Assembly (NCBI RefSeq): GCF_004521985.1
Contig: NZ_SBHZ01000003.1
Location: 333,197 to 397,196, forward strand
Direction of reading: 5' to 3'
DNA: 64,000 bases
Source: Ectopseudomonas khazarica
Lineage (GTDB): Bacteria > Pseudomonadota > Gammaproteobacteria > Pseudomonadales > Pseudomonadaceae
The position numbers were made by a program, and so were the translations under genes. This document shows positions 13,292 to 22,455 of the stretch, in pieces (the first letter of the stretch is position 1; every line of letters begins with the position of its first letter). A model generated the notes under the pieces. The model was not told the DNA's origin and did no database searches. It saw nothing but the letters and a program-made list of their open reading frames with translations.

Positions 13292-13783
13292 ATGATCAAA
13301 CTGCACACCAACCACGGCGTCATCACCCTGAACCTGTTCGCCGACAAGGCCCCGGAAACCGTGGCCAACTTCGAGCAATACGTGAAGGAAGGCCACTACG
13401 ACGGCACCATCTTCCACCGTGTGATCGGCAACTTCATGATCCAGGGCGGCGGTTTCGAGCCGGGCATGAAGCAGAAGCCGACCCGTGCACCGATCAAGAA
13501 CGAAGCCAACAACGGCGTCGCCAACAAGGTCGGCACCGTCGCCATGGCCCGCACCATGGAGCCGCATTCGGCCAGCGCGCAGTTCTTCATCAACGTCGCC
13601 GACAACAGCTTCCTCAACCACAGCGCACCGACCGTTCAGGGCTGGGGCTACGCCGTGTTCGGTGAAGTGGTCGAAGGCATGGACGTGGTCGAGAAGATCA
13701 AGGGCGTCTCCACCACCATGAAAGCCGGCCACCAGGACGTACCGGTCGACGACGTGATCATCGAAAAGGCCGAAGTCGTCTGA
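13292..13783 (+). CDS. ppiB: Peptidyl-prolyl cis-trans isomerase B (cyclophilin)
   Basis: Cytoplasmic cyclophilin of 163 residues, catalysing proline isomerisation during folding. Begins [16 protein letters not shown] without a signal peptide. Cyclophilin signatures [22 protein letters not shown] and WGYAVFGEV are all present. Divergent from glnS and followed by lpxH, the conserved Pseudomonas order. Confidence 0.97.
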   Translation: MIKLHTNHGVITLNLFADKAPETVANFEQYVKEGHYDGTIFHRVIGNFMIQGGGFEPGMKQKPTRAPIKNEANNGVANKVGTVAMARTMEPHSASAQFFINVADNSFLNHSAPTVQGWGYAVFGEVVEGMDVVEKIKGVSTTMKAGHQDVPVDDVIIEKAEVV

Positions 13784-13804
13784 CAGACCGACGAAAAACT
13801 ACTG

Positions 13805-13895
13805 CGCTAGGCCATGCGTCGTTGCGGCCGGCCTCGGACTGCTCATTTACAACTCGTAAACTGCGCATCCTCGGCCATCCGCGCCTAGCCTAGCC
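13805..13895. repeat. Imperfect long inverted repeat between ppiB and lpxH
   Basis: Outer arms GCGCTAGGCC and GCGCCTAGCC and inner arms GCTCATTTAC / GTAAACTGCGC (centre 13846-13860, TTTAC-N5-GTAAA) can fold into one long hairpin. From memory, very similar blocks (GGACTGCTCATTTAC...GTAAAC) recur between genes in several Pseudomonas genomes, so I call it a dispersed intergenic repeat. No T-tract follows directly, though CTACCTTTTT lies at about 13906-13914. Confidence 0.5.
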
Positions 13896-13932
13896 GTCGC
13901 TCGCTACCTTTTTCATCGGCCTGTTGAACGAA

Positions 13933-14676
13933 ATGATCCTGCTGATCTCCGATCTGCACCTCGAAGAGAAACGCCCGGACATCACCCGGGCGTTTCTGCA
14001 TTTTCTCGCCACGCGCGCGCGCCAGGCCGAGGCGCTGTACATCCTTGGCGACTTCTTCGAGGTCTGGATCGGCGACGACGGCATGTCGCCCTTCCAGCAT
14101 GAGATCGCCCGCGCCCTGCGCGAGCTGAGCGATGCCGGCACGCGCATCCATCTGATGCACGGCAACCGCGACTTTCTCATCGGCAAGGCATTCTGCCGCG
14201 AGGCCGGCTGCACCCTGCTCAGCGATCCCTGCACGGTGCAACTGGGCGGTGAGCGCGTACTGCTGATGCACGGCGACAGCCTGTGCACCCTGGATGTCGG
14301 CTACATGAAGCTGCGGCGCTGGCTGCGCAACCCACTATCACTGCTGATCCTGCGCAACCTGCCGCTCGCCACCCGGCAGAAGCTGGCACGCAAGCTGCGC
14401 AACGAAAGCCGCGCGCAAACGCGGATGAAGGCCAGCGAGATCGTCGATGTCACGCCGCAGGAAGTGCTCAGGGTCATGGCCGCGCATGGCGTGCGCACGC
14501 TGATCCATGGCCACACCCATCGCCCGGCCGTGCATGAGCTGGAAGTGAACGGCCAGCCGGCACGGCGCATCGTGCTGGGCGACTGGGATCGCCAGGGCTG
14601 GGCGCTGCAGATCGATGACGAGGGCTTCAACCAGGCGCCGTTCGAGCTTGCTCCCGCAAACGCCTCCGAGCCGTAG
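13933..14676 (+). CDS. lpxH: UDP-2,3-diacylglucosamine pyrophosphatase
   Basis: Peripheral inner-membrane metallophosphoesterase of lipid A synthesis, cleaving UDP-2,3-diacylglucosamine to lipid X and UMP; 247 residues. Metal-binding motifs in order: [28 protein letters not shown] and [10 protein letters not shown] 13933 is preferred to an in-frame TTG at 13924 because the family starts directly at the first beta strand. The last codons and stop lie in a segment repeated about 120 nt downstream, flanking REP elements (see 14658-14810). Confidence 0.95.
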   Translation: MILLISDLHLEEKRPDITRAFLHFLATRARQAEALYILGDFFEVWIGDDGMSPFQHEIARALRELSDAGTRIHLMHGNRDFLIGKAFCREAGCTLLSDPCTVQLGGERVLLMHGDSLCTLDVGYMKLRRWLRNPLSLLILRNLPLATRQKLARKLRNESRAQTRMKASEIVDVTPQEVLRVMAAHGVRTLIHGHTHRPAVHELEVNGQPARRIVLGDWDRQGWALQIDDEGFNQAPFELAPANASEP

Positions 14677-14810
14677 CCATACAATCCTGTAGGAGCGGCT
14701 TCAGCCGCGAAAACGATGTAGGGCGGGTGAAACCCGCCATCCATCTCCCTCACGGCGGGTCTCACCCGCCCTACCCAGCCAAACGCCTCCAAACCGTAGC
14801 CCGTACAAAT
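14658..14810. repeat. Imperfect direct repeat of the lpxH 3' end flanking REP elements
   Basis: The last lpxH codons and stop (AAACGCCTCCGAGCCGTAGC, 14658-14677) reappear as AAACGCCTCCAAACCGTAGC at 14781-14800, and similarity continues through TACAA. The copies bracket the REP block at 14689-14774. Such flanking duplication suggests the REP block arrived by, or caused, a local duplication. Confidence 0.6.
14689..14774. repeat. REP-type palindromes (two different units)
   Basis: Unit one, 14689-14711, has the Pseudomonas REP core GGAGCGGCTTCAGCCGCGA; the same 20-nt core is found inverted at 56011-56030. Unit two, 14718-14774, is an inverted pair: GTAGGGCGGGTGA (14718-14730) and TCACCCGCCCTAC (14762-14774) are perfect complements, with inner arms AACCCGCC and GGCGGGT. 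It could also end transcription of lpxH and of the convergent miaE. Confidence 0.8.
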
Positions 14811-14843
14811 GCTCAATCTGAGGTCGCCACCGCCGCGGCGGCC

Positions 14844-15512
14844 TTATGCCGGTACACCACTGTGGAAACGGAACTGCTCGTCCGGCGAGGTGATCAGTTC
14901 CTGCTCCACGGCCCGCACCACCTCGATGCGCGCATCGACATCGGCCGCATCGCCGTAAAGGTAAGCGAGCTTGAGATAGCCCCGGTAGTGGCGCCCTTCG
15001 CTTTCCAGCAGCCCCGCGTAGAACTTGGCCAGCTCGGCGTCCAGACGCGGCACCAGCGCGGCGAAGCGCTCGCACGAACGCGCCTCGATGAAGGCGCCCA
15101 CCACCAGCACGTCCACCAGCCGCTCGACTTCGCCATTGCGCAGCAGCGCACGCAGGCCGGCGGCGTAGCGCGAGGCCGATACGTGGCGAATCTCGATACC
15201 CCGGCCGCGAATGATCTTGCTCACCTGCTCGAAGTGCACCAGCTCCTCACGGGCCAAACGCGACATTCTCGCGGTCAATTCGGTCTTGGTCAGGTAGCGT
15301 CCCATGAGGCTCAGGGCTGTCTGTGCGGCCTTGTACTCCAGATTGCGGTGATCGAGCAGCAGGATTTCCTGCTGACGCAAGGCCTCGTCCAGCCAGGCAT
15401 CCGGTGTGGCGACGCCGCCAAGAAAGCCGAGAATTTCCTGCAGGATCGACACAGGTTCTTCGCCGTTACTCGGAATATGCTCGGCATTTGACATCATATT
15501 TGAAGCGCTCAT
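14844..15512 (-). CDS. miaE: tRNA-(ms2io6A37)-hydroxylase
   Basis: Cytoplasmic diiron enzyme that hydroxylates the isopentenyl chain of ms2i6A37 in tRNAs reading UNN codons; about 222 residues. Ferritin-like helical protein with carboxylate/His motifs REELVHFEQV, EARSCERF and ESEGRHYRGY, and the family opening LQEILGFLG. The start is uncertain: ATG 15512 has no good Shine-Dalgarno, and ATG 15497 is an alternative. Convergent with lpxH; divergent from the stress-protein gene. Confidence 0.88.
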   Translation of the reverse strand: MSASNMMSNAEHIPSNGEEPVSILQEILGFLGGVATPDAWLDEALRQQEILLLDHRNLEYKAAQTALSLMGRYLTKTELTARMSRLAREELVHFEQVSKIIRGRGIEIRHVSASRYAAGLRALLRNGEVERLVDVLVVGAFIEARSCERFAALVPRLDAELAKFYAGLLESEGRHYRGYLKLAYLYGDAADVDARIEVVRAVEQELITSPDEQFRFHSGVPA

Positions 15513-15577
15513 GGTGCTGGCGAGGTTGAAAATGGCGGGCCATTATACGAGTGACAGGCCCGTCGACCAGCACAGCG

Positions 15578-15620
15578 TTGATACAGGTCAACGAGCGGCT
15601 GAAGCCGGCGCACCTATAGT
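15578..15620 (+). promoter_or_regulatory. Anr/FNR-type promoter for the universal stress gene
   Basis: TTGAT-ACAG-GTCAA (15578-15591) matches the Anr box TTGAT-N4-ATCAA with one mismatch. TATAGT (15615-15620) sits where a class II FNR promoter needs its -10: the box centre 15584.5 at -41.5 gives a start near 15626. The stress-protein ATG is at 15655. Confidence 0.75.
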
Positions 15621-15654
15621 TGGATAAGCGCTATTCATTCTCAGGGAGACGACC

Positions 15655-16518
15655 ATGCAAGCGATTCGCAGTATTCTGGTGGTGATGGAGCCCCAACACC
15701 CGGAAGGCCTGGCACTGAAGCGGGCCAAACTGATAGCTGGAGTCACCCAGTCGCACCTGCACCTGCTGGTGTGCGACAAGAAGGGCGATCACAGCGCCTG
15801 GCTCAACGACCTCAGCAGCGGCCTCACCCAGGAGGGCTTCAGCGTCTCCACCCAGCAGTCCTGGCACGACAACCTGCACCAGACCATCATCACCGTGCAG
15901 CAGGCCGAAGGCTGCAGCCTGGTGGTCAAGCAGCACCTGCCGGACAACCCCCTGAAGAAAGCCCTGCTCACCCCCGAGGACTGGAAGCTCCTGCGCTACT
16001 GTCCGGGACCGGTGCTGATGGTCAAGACCGACCGTCCATGGACCGGCGGCAGCATCCTCGCTGCCGTGGATGTGGGCAATGCCGATGGCGAGCATCGCAC
16101 CCTGCATGCCGGCATCATCAGCCACGGCTACGATATCGCCGGGCTGGCCAAGGGCACCCTGCACGTCATCACCGCCCACCCGACGCCCATGCTGTCCGCC
16201 GTCGATCCGACCTACCAGCTGAAAGAGACCATCGAGGCGCGCTACCGCGAGCAATGCCGCAGCTTCCAGGCCGAGTACGACATCAGCGACGAGCGCCTGC
16301 ACGTGGTCGAGGGCCCTGCCGACGTGGTGATCCCGCAAATGGCTCACCGCCTCGGCGCCGCCGTCACGGTGATCGGCACGGTGGCGCGCACGGGGCTCTC
16401 CGGCGCGCTGATCGGCAACACGGCCGAGGTGGTGCTCGATGCACTGGAAAGCGATGTCCTGGTGCTCAAGCCGGATGAGGTGATCGCCCACCTCGAAGAA
16501 CTGGTGGCGCAGCGCTGA
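15655..16518 (+). CDS. Tandem-domain universal stress protein (UspE-like)
   Basis: Cytoplasmic protein of 287 residues made of two UspA domains. The C-terminal domain keeps the ATP-binding signature G-x2-G-x9-G-(S/T) in GTVARTGLSGALIGNTAEVV. GGGAG precedes the ATG. Upstream is a well-spaced Anr promoter, and Usp proteins of P. aeruginosa are known to support anaerobic survival; the neighbour order (DUF1289, acnB) suggests the counterpart of PA1789 (UspL), from memory. It ends at a strong terminator. Confidence 0.9.
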   Translation: MQAIRSILVVMEPQHPEGLALKRAKLIAGVTQSHLHLLVCDKKGDHSAWLNDLSSGLTQEGFSVSTQQSWHDNLHQTIITVQQAEGCSLVVKQHLPDNPLKKALLTPEDWKLLRYCPGPVLMVKTDRPWTGGSILAAVDVGNADGEHRTLHAGIISHGYDIAGLAKGTLHVITAHPTPMLSAVDPTYQLKETIEARYREQCRSFQAEYDISDERLHVVEGPADVVIPQMAHRLGAAVTVIGTVARTGLSGALIGNTAEVVLDALESDVLVLKPDEVIAHLEELVAQR

Positions 16519-16534
16519 AGCTGCCCCGGAAATG

Positions 16535-16566
16535 AAAATGCCGCTCGAGGTCGAGCGGCATTTTTG
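16535..16566. terminator. Bidirectional rho-independent terminator
   Basis: Stem AAAATGCCGCTCGA / TCGAGCGGCATTTT (16535-16548, 16551-16564) with a T-run on both strands, between the convergent usp and DUF1289 genes. Confidence 0.9.
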
Positions 16567-16583
16567 TATCTGCCGGTGTCGGA

Positions 16584-17060
16584 CTAGACCCTTACTTCCA
16601 GGCCTTCGCGCAGGAATTTCGGAGCGATGTAGCGCTCGTAGTGCGCCTCGGACAGGAGGAAGAACTCGCGGTCGATGGCATCGCGCAGCTCGGGCAGGCC
16701 CCAGTCGCGAAACTCCGGGAGCAGTACCATGCCGTAAGCCTCCAGCTGATTGATCATGCGCGCGCCGCGCGCGATCAGCTGATACGCCCAGCAATAGGGC
16801 GACTGCTGCGGCACGAAGCGGATCTGCCGCTGCTCCAGCTGGCTCCGCAGGCGCTGCTCGTCGAACACCTCCAGCTTGGCCGCCATCACCTGCACCAACA
16901 GGACTTCCAGGCGCGTCCAGACGGCGCGCTTCTCCTCGTCGCCGTAGCTGTTCCAGTTGATCACCTCGTGGTGGAAGCGCTTGCAACCGCGGCAGACCAC
17001 ATCGCCATAGACGGTCGAACACAAGCCTACACAAGGCGTCTTGATGCGCTGATTGGACAT
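16584..17060 (-). CDS. DUF1289 domain protein
   Basis: 158-residue cytoplasmic protein of unknown function. The N-terminal DUF1289 module has four cysteines (TPCVGLCSTVYGDVVCRGC), probably binding a metal; the remainder is a helical region found in Pseudomonas homologues with YCWAYQLIARGARMINQLEA. Located between usp and acnB as in P. aeruginosa. Divergent from acnB. Confidence 0.85.
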   Translation of the reverse strand: MSNQRIKTPCVGLCSTVYGDVVCRGCKRFHHEVINWNSYGDEEKRAVWTRLEVLLVQVMAAKLEVFDEQRLRSQLEQRQIRFVPQQSPYCWAYQLIARGARMINQLEAYGMVLLPEFRDWGLPELRDAIDREFFLLSEAHYERYIAPKFLREGLEVRV

Positions 17061-17146
17061 GGCAAAGCGATATAGACAGCAGAACGGCCGAGCATCTTAG
17101 CCCTTTGTCTAATCCAGATCACCCCTACCAATACAGGGACGTCGGC

Positions 17147-17175
17147 TTAACTTTGTCCGCGCTTTCCAGTAGAAT
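17147..17175 (+). promoter_or_regulatory. Predicted sigma-70 promoter of acnB, in a 404-nt gap
   Basis: TTAACT (17147-17152), 17 nt, TAGAAT (17170-17175; five of six consensus bases). The leader to the GTG start at 17465 would be about 280 nt, unusually long. The gap 17061-17464 contains no convincing gene; an 89-codon frame at 17105-17374 lacks any recognisable feature. Confidence 0.5.
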
Positions 17176-17464
17176 CGGCCCGCCTTTTACGGCGCCAATG
17201 TCCGTTGGAAGCTGTTTTCAAAGCGTCACGAGCACAGTCGATCCTGCAGGTACGATGGCGACGCAGCCGCTCGAAGTCCCCCCGAGTGCCTGCGTCAGCC
17301 CTCATCAGAACCCGTCCTGCCGGCGTAAAACTTTGAAAGCAGCTTCTACAAGAGACTCATGCAATCTCGGCTGATCGGCTCATAAAGTCGAAAAGCGCCT
17401 GATTCGTGAGTATCTGGATCGCGTCCCGGACAACCCTTTGGGACCACTGATGAGGGTAATAACT

Positions 17465-20065
17465 GTGCTTGAAGCCTATCGCAAACACGTAGCAGAGCGT
17501 GCCGCTCAGGGTATCGTGCCCCAGCCGCTGAACGCCGAACAAACCGCAGGCCTGGTCGAGCTGCTGAAAAACCCGCCGGCTGGCGAAGAAGAATTCCTCG
17601 TAGACCTGATCACCAACCGCGTGCCGCCAGGCGTGGACGAAGCCGCCTACGTCAAGGCCGGTTTCCTCTCTGCCGTTGCCAAGGGCGAAGCCACTTCCCC
17701 GCTGATCAGCAAGCAGCGCGCCGCTGAACTGCTGGGCACCATGCAGGGCGGCTACAACATCGCCACCCTGGTCGACCTGCTGGACGATGCCGCCCTCGGC
17801 ACCGTTGCCGCCGAGCAGCTCAAGCACACCCTGCTGATGTTCGACGCCTTCCACGATGTCGCCGAGAAAGCCAAGGCCGGCAATGCCAACGCCAAGGCCG
17901 TGCTGCAGTCCTGGGCCGATGGCGAGTGGTTCACCAACAAGCCGGCCATCGCCGAGAAATACAGCCTGGCCGTGTTCAAGGTCCCGGGCGAAACCAACAC
18001 CGACGACCTGTCCCCTGCCCCGGACGCCTGGTCGCGCCCCGACATCCCGCTGCACGCCCTGGCCATGCTGAAAATGGCCCGCGACGGCATCGTGCCGGAG
18101 CAGCAAGGCGCCATCGGCCCGCTGAAGCAGATCGAAGAGATCAAGGCCAAGGGCTTCCCGGTCGCCTACGTCGGTGACGTGGTCGGTACCGGTTCGTCCC
18201 GCAAGTCCGCCACCAACTCGGTGCTGTGGTTCTTCGGCGACGACATCCCCTACGTTCCGAACAAGCGTGCCGGCGGTTTCTGCTTCGGCACCAAGATCGC
18301 TCCGATCTTCTACAACACCATGGAAGATGCCGGCGCCCTGCCGATCGAGTTCGATGTCTCGAACATCAACATGGGCGACGTGATCGATGTCTACCCGTAC
18401 GCTGGCAAGGTCTGCAAGCACGGCACCGACGACGTCATCACCACCTTCGAACTGAAGACCCCGGTGCTGCTCGACGAAGTCCGCGCTGGCGGCCGTATCC
18501 CGCTGATCGTCGGCCGTGGCCTGACCGAGAAGGCGCGTGCCGAGCTGGGCCTGGGCGCTTCCGAGCTGTTCAAGAAGCCGGAGCAACCGGCTGACAGCGG
18601 CAAGGGCTTCACCCTGGCGCAGAAGATGGTCGGCAAGGCCTGCGGCGTCGAAGGCGTGCGTCCGGGCACCTACTGCGAACCGAAGATGACCACCGTCGGT
18701 TCCCAGGACACCACCGGTCCGATGACCCGCGACGAGCTGAAAGACCTGGCTTGCCTGGGCTTCTCCGCTGACCTGGTGATGCAGTCCTTCTGCCACACTG
18801 CGGCCTATCCGAAGCCGATCGACGTCACCACCCACCACACCCTGCCGGATTTCATCCGCACCCGTGGCGGCGTGTCCCTGCGTCCGGGCGACGGCATCAT
18901 CCACAGCTGGCTGAACCGCATGCTGCTGCCTGACACCGTCGGCACCGGTGGCGATTCGCACACCCGTTTCCCGATCGGCATCAGCTTCCCGGCCGGTTCC
19001 GGCCTGGTGGCCTTCGCCGCCGCCACCGGCGTCATGCCGCTGGACATGCCGGAATCCGTTCTGGTGCGCTTCAAGGGCAAGATGCAACCCGGTATCACCC
19101 TGCGTGACCTGGTTCATGCGATCCCTTACTACGCCATCCAGAAAGGCCTGCTGACCGTCGAGAAGAAAGGCAAGAAGAACATCTTCTCCGGCCGCATCCT
19201 CGAGATCGAAGGCCTGGACAACCTGACCGTCGAGCAGGCGTTCGAGCTGTCCGACGCCTCCGCCGAGCGTTCGGCCGCCGGCTGCACCATCAAACTGCCG
19301 GAAGCGGCCATTGCCGAATACCTGCAGTCCAACATCACCCTGCTGCGCTGGATGATCAGCGAAGGCTACGGCGATGCCCGTACCCTGGAGCGTCGTGCCC
19401 AGGCGATGGAAGCCTGGCTGGCCAACCCGGTGCTGATGGAAGCCGACAAGGACGCCGAGTACTCGGAAATCATCGAGATCGACCTGGCCGAGCTCAACGA
19501 GCCGGTACTGTGCGCCCCGAACGATCCGGACGACGCCCGCCTGCTGTCCACCGTGGCCGGCGACAAGATCGACGAAGTGTTCATCGGTTCGTGCATGACC
19601 AACATCGGTCACTTCCGCGCTGCCGGCAAGCTGCTGGACAAGGTCAAGGGCGGCATCCCGACTCGTCTGTGGCTGTCGCCGCCGACCAAGATGGATGCCC
19701 ACCAGCTGACCGAGGAAGGCTACTACGGCATCTACGGCAAGGCCGGCGCGCGCATGGAAATGCCGGGCTGCTCGCTGTGCATGGGTAACCAGGCTCGCGT
19801 CGCTGCCAACTCCACCGTGGTCTCGACCTCCACCCGTAACTTCCCGAACCGTCTGGGCGATGGCGCCAACGTGTACCTGGCCTCTGCCGAACTGGCTGCG
19901 GTCGCTTCGATTCTCGGCAAGCTGCCGACCGTCGAGGAGTACATGGCCTACGCGAAGGACATCGACAGCATGGCTGGCGACATCTACCGCTACCTGAGCT
20001 TCGACCAGATCGCAGACTTCCGTGAAGCTGCGGCCAACGCCCAGATCCCGGTCGTTCAGGCCTGA
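17465..20065 (+). CDS. acnB: Aconitate hydratase B
   Basis: TCA-cycle and 2-methylcitrate-cycle enzyme interconverting citrate and isocitrate; 866 residues, matching AcnB. Starts with GTG 17465 ([15 protein letters not shown]), with GAGGG upstream; an in-frame ATG at 17438 would add nine residues not typical of the family. The swivel domain is N-terminal, as in AcnB. Cluster ligands lie in GSCMTNIG and [10 protein letters not shown]. Followed by a terminator at 20084. Confidence 0.97.
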   Translation: MLEAYRKHVAERAAQGIVPQPLNAEQTAGLVELLKNPPAGEEEFLVDLITNRVPPGVDEAAYVKAGFLSAVAKGEATSPLISKQRAAELLGTMQGGYNIATLVDLLDDAALGTVAAEQLKHTLLMFDAFHDVAEKAKAGNANAKAVLQSWADGEWFTNKPAIAEKYSLAVFKVPGETNTDDLSPAPDAWSRPDIPLHALAMLKMARDGIVPEQQGAIGPLKQIEEIKAKGFPVAYVGDVVGTGSSRKSATNSVLWFFGDDIPYVPNKRAGGFCFGTKIAPIFYNTMEDAGALPIEFDVSNINMGDVIDVYPYAGKVCKHGTDDVITTFELKTPVLLDEVRAGGRIPLIVGRGLTEKARAELGLGASELFKKPEQPADSGKGFTLAQKMVGKACGVEGVRPGTYCEPKMTTVGSQDTTGPMTRDELKDLACLGFSADLVMQSFCHTAAYPKPIDVTTHHTLPDFIRTRGGVSLRPGDGIIHSWLNRMLLPDTVGTGGDSHTRFPIGISFPAGSGLVAFAAATGVMPLDMPESVLVRFKGKMQPGITLRDLVHAIPYYAIQKGLLTVEKKGKKNIFSGRILEIEGLDNLTVEQAFELSDASAERSAAGCTIKLPEAAIAEYLQSNITLLRWMISEGYGDARTLERRAQAMEAWLANPVLMEADKDAEYSEIIEIDLAELNEPVLCAPNDPDDARLLSTVAGDKIDEVFIGSCMTNIGHFRAAGKLLDKVKGGIPTRLWLSPPTKMDAHQLTEEGYYGIYGKAGARMEMPGCSLCMGNQARVAANSTVVSTSTRNFPNRLGDGANVYLASAELAAVASILGKLPTVEEYMAYAKDIDSMAGDIYRYLSFDQIADFREAAANAQIPVVQA

Positions 20066-20083
20066 TCCCAGCGTTGTGACAAG

Positions 20084-20108
20084 AGCCCCGCCCAGTGCGG
20101 GGCTTTTT
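20084..20108 (+). terminator. acnB terminator
   Basis: Stem AGCCCCGC / GCGGGGCT (20084-20091, 20097-20104), loop CCAGT, followed by TTTTC. Confidence 0.88.
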
Positions 20109-20211
20109 CATGGGCGCCGGAAAGGACCTTTTGCCGCACTGTCTTGCAGACGTTACGGCAGCAGCTAACGTCATTTGTGGGGATTCCCCCGCAACCTTTC
20201 AGGAGCACATC

Positions 20212-20421
20212 ATGAAGCCATGGATCATCGTAGCCCTGTGCCTTTTCGGACTGGTCGGCTGCGCCAGCGAGTACATCATCACGACCACTGACGGCCAGAT
20301 GCTCACCAGCGATGGCAAGCCCAAGCTTGACTCCGATACCGGCATGCTTCAGTTCACCGATAGTGAAGGCCGCAAGCAACAGATCCCGCAGACCAGCGTG
20401 AAGCAGGTTCTGGAGCGCTGA
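20212..20421 (+). CDS. YgdI/YgdR-family small lipoprotein (DUF903)
   Basis: 69-residue outer-membrane-type lipoprotein of unknown role. Signal peptide MKPWIIVALCLFGLVG ends in lipobox LVGC. The mature part (EYIITTTDGQMLTSDGKPKL...) is the SH3-like YgdI/YgdR fold, a family that occurs in many gamma-proteobacteria. AGGAG lies 7 nt before ATG 20212. Flanked by terminators on both sides, so it is probably monocistronic. Confidence 0.88.
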   Translation: MKPWIIVALCLFGLVGCASEYIITTTDGQMLTSDGKPKLDSDTGMLQFTDSEGRKQQIPQTSVKQVLER

Positions 20422-20496
20422 ACGCACTGGCATACCCCTTGCTTCAACCCCATGCAAGCAGCCTTTCCAACGACGGATAGGCTCGATCGACAACGG

Positions 20497-20548
20497 CGTC
20501 GTATCTGATCCGGGCATCCGCGCCGGATCGGGTACGACGTTTTTTTTA
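20497..20548 (+). terminator. Terminator after the lipoprotein gene
   Basis: CGTCGTA-TCT-GATCCGG / CCGGATC-GGG-TACGACG stem with an internal mismatch bulge, followed by nine T residues. Confidence 0.9.
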
Positions 20549-20649
20549 TGGCCAACCATCCCTGCCCACCGTCACTGGTGACGCCATGAGGCGGGCGCGG
20601 CGTTCTGATGGACGGCTGCCGTTATTTGCGTGAGCGTTAAGGAAGCGAC

Positions 20650-21855
20650 ATGAGCGAACACGACACCCCTCGCGACGACGCCCCGGCCTGGGGCAGCGAT
20701 GCCCCTGAGAAGAGCGTCCTGAACATCGGCTTCATGGCCCTGAGCGACTCCGCCTCGGTGGTGGTCGCCGCCACTCAGGGCTTCGCCGAGAAGTACGGGC
20801 TGAGCCTCAGGCTGCATCGCCAGACGTCCTGGGCCAGCCTGCGCGACCGCCTGCTCAGCGGCGAGCTGGATGCCGCGCACAGCCTGTACGGGTTGATCTA
20901 CGGGGTGCAGCTGGGCCTCGGTGGCGCCCCCGCCACCGACATGGCCGTGCTGATGGGGCTGAACCAGAACGGCCAGAGCATCAACCTGTCGCACAGCCTG
21001 CAGGCGGCCGGCGTGACCAACGGCGAGGCACTCAGGCAACACGTGCACCAGCATGAGGCACGCCTGACCTTCGCCCAGACCTTCCCCACCGGCACCCACG
21101 CCATGTGGCTCTACTACTGGCTGGCCAGTCAGGGCATCCATCCGCTGCGCGATGTCGACAGCGTGGTGGTCCCGCCGCCACAGATGATCGAGCACCTCGA
21201 AGCGCAGCGCATCGACGGCTTCTGCGTCGGCGAACCCTGGACCGCCAAGGCCGTCGACGAACAGCTGGGCTGCACCGTCACCACCATCCAGGCGATCTGG
21301 CCGGACCACCCGGAGAAGGTGCTGGGTTGCACCCGCGCCTTCGTCGAGCAGAACCCCAACACCGCGCGCGCCCTGATCATGGCCGTGCTCGACGCCGCCC
21401 GTTTCATCGACGACAACGAAGAGAACAAGCGCAGCACCGCCCAGCTGCTCAGCGGCAGCGAATACGTCAACGCCCCGGTGTCGGCCATCACGCCACGCTT
21501 CCTTGGCCAGTATCAGGACGGCCTGGGGCACACCTGGCAGGACGAGCACCCGCTGCGCTTCCACGCGGGCGGCCTGGTCAACCAGCCCTACCTGTCCGAT
21601 GCCATGTGGTTCATGACCCAGTTCCGCCGCTGGGGCCTGCTGCGCAGCGACCCGGACTACCTCGGCATCGCCCGCCAGGTGCAGCAACTGGCGCTGTATC
21701 GCCAGGCCGCCAGCGCGCTGGGCATTGCCGTACCCGCCGAGATGCGCAGCTCCACGCTTCAGGACGGCACCTGCTGGGACGGCAGCGACCCGGCCGCCTA
21801 TGCCCGCAGCTTCCACCTCCACGCCCTGGCCGACAGCCCGGCTGCCGCCCTGTAA
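20650..21855 (+). CDS. nasS: Nitrate sensor NasS (NrtA/CmpA-like binding protein without signal peptide)
   Basis: 401 residues, ABC solute-binding fold of the NrtA/CmpA nitrate group, but with no signal peptide, hence cytoplasmic. NasS binds nitrate/nitrite and, without ligand, holds NasT inactive. GFMALSDSASVVVAATQGF and GFCVGEPW are family features. AAGGAAGC precedes ATG 20650. nasT follows 18 nt downstream. In P. aeruginosa this pair follows acnB, as here, but there it leads into the nitrate assimilation genes, which are not next here. Confidence 0.9.
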   Translation: MSEHDTPRDDAPAWGSDAPEKSVLNIGFMALSDSASVVVAATQGFAEKYGLSLRLHRQTSWASLRDRLLSGELDAAHSLYGLIYGVQLGLGGAPATDMAVLMGLNQNGQSINLSHSLQAAGVTNGEALRQHVHQHEARLTFAQTFPTGTHAMWLYYWLASQGIHPLRDVDSVVVPPPQMIEHLEAQRIDGFCVGEPWTAKAVDEQLGCTVTTIQAIWPDHPEKVLGCTRAFVEQNPNTARALIMAVLDAARFIDDNEENKRSTAQLLSGSEYVNAPVSAITPRFLGQYQDGLGHTWQDEHPLRFHAGGLVNQPYLSDAMWFMTQFRRWGLLRSDPDYLGIARQVQQLALYRQAASALGIAVPAEMRSSTLQDGTCWDGSDPAAYARSFHLHALADSPAAAL

Positions 21856-21873
21856 CTGCCCGGAGAGCCATCG

Positions 21874-22452
21874 ATGCTGCGTATCCTGCTGATCAACGAC
21901 ACGCCCAAGAAGGTCGGCCGCCTCAAGACCGCGCTGGTCGAGGCCGGCTTCGAGGTGATCGACGAATCAGGGCTGACCATCGACCTGCCCGAGCGCGTCG
22001 AGGCGGTGCGCCCCGACGTCATCCTGATCGACACCGAGTCGCCCGGACGCGACGTCATGGAACAGGTGGTCCTGGTCAGCCGCGACCAGCCACGGCCGAT
22101 CGTCATGTTCACCGACGAGCACGACCCCGGCGTGATGCGCCAGGCGATCCAGAGCGGTGTCAGCGCCTACATCGTCGAGGGCATCCACGCCCAGCGCCTG
22201 CAGCCGATCCTCGACGTCGCCATGGCGCGCTTCGAGAGCGACCAGGCCTTGCGCGCGCAGTTGCAGGCCCGCGACGCACAGCTGGCCGAACGCAAGCGCG
22301 TGGAGCTGGCCAAGGGCCTGCTGATGAAGATGAAGAGCTGCAACGAAGAGGATGCCTACACCCTGATGCGGCGCCAGGCCATGAGCCGCCAGCAGAAGCT
22401 GATCCAGGTCGCCGAACAGATCATCGCCATGCACGACATGCTCGGCGGCTGA
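21874..22452 (+). CDS. nasT: ANTAR response regulator NasT
   Basis: 192 residues: N-terminal receiver-like domain and C-terminal ANTAR RNA-binding domain (ERKRVELAKGLLMKMKSCNE, Y-T-L-M-R-R-Q-A-M). NasT is an antiterminator that binds leader RNA of nitrate assimilation operons when NasS carries nitrate. GGAGAG precedes the ATG. No nas operon follows in this window, so its target RNA must lie elsewhere. Confidence 0.93.
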   Translation: MLRILLINDTPKKVGRLKTALVEAGFEVIDESGLTIDLPERVEAVRPDVILIDTESPGRDVMEQVVLVSRDQPRPIVMFTDEHDPGVMRQAIQSGVSAYIVEGIHAQRLQPILDVAMARFESDQALRAQLQARDAQLAERKRVELAKGLLMKMKSCNEEDAYTLMRRQAMSRQQKLIQVAEQIIAMHDMLGG

Positions 22453-22455
22453 GCA

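Noticed and set aside
17105..17374. 89-codon ORF in the acnB leader
   Set aside because: No ribosome site or recognisable features; overlaps the predicted promoter.
17357..19702. 781-codon open frame antisense to acnB
   Set aside because: GC-rich coding sequence keeps the opposite frame open; composition is His/Gln/Gly-rich mirror protein without domains, and acnB is certain.
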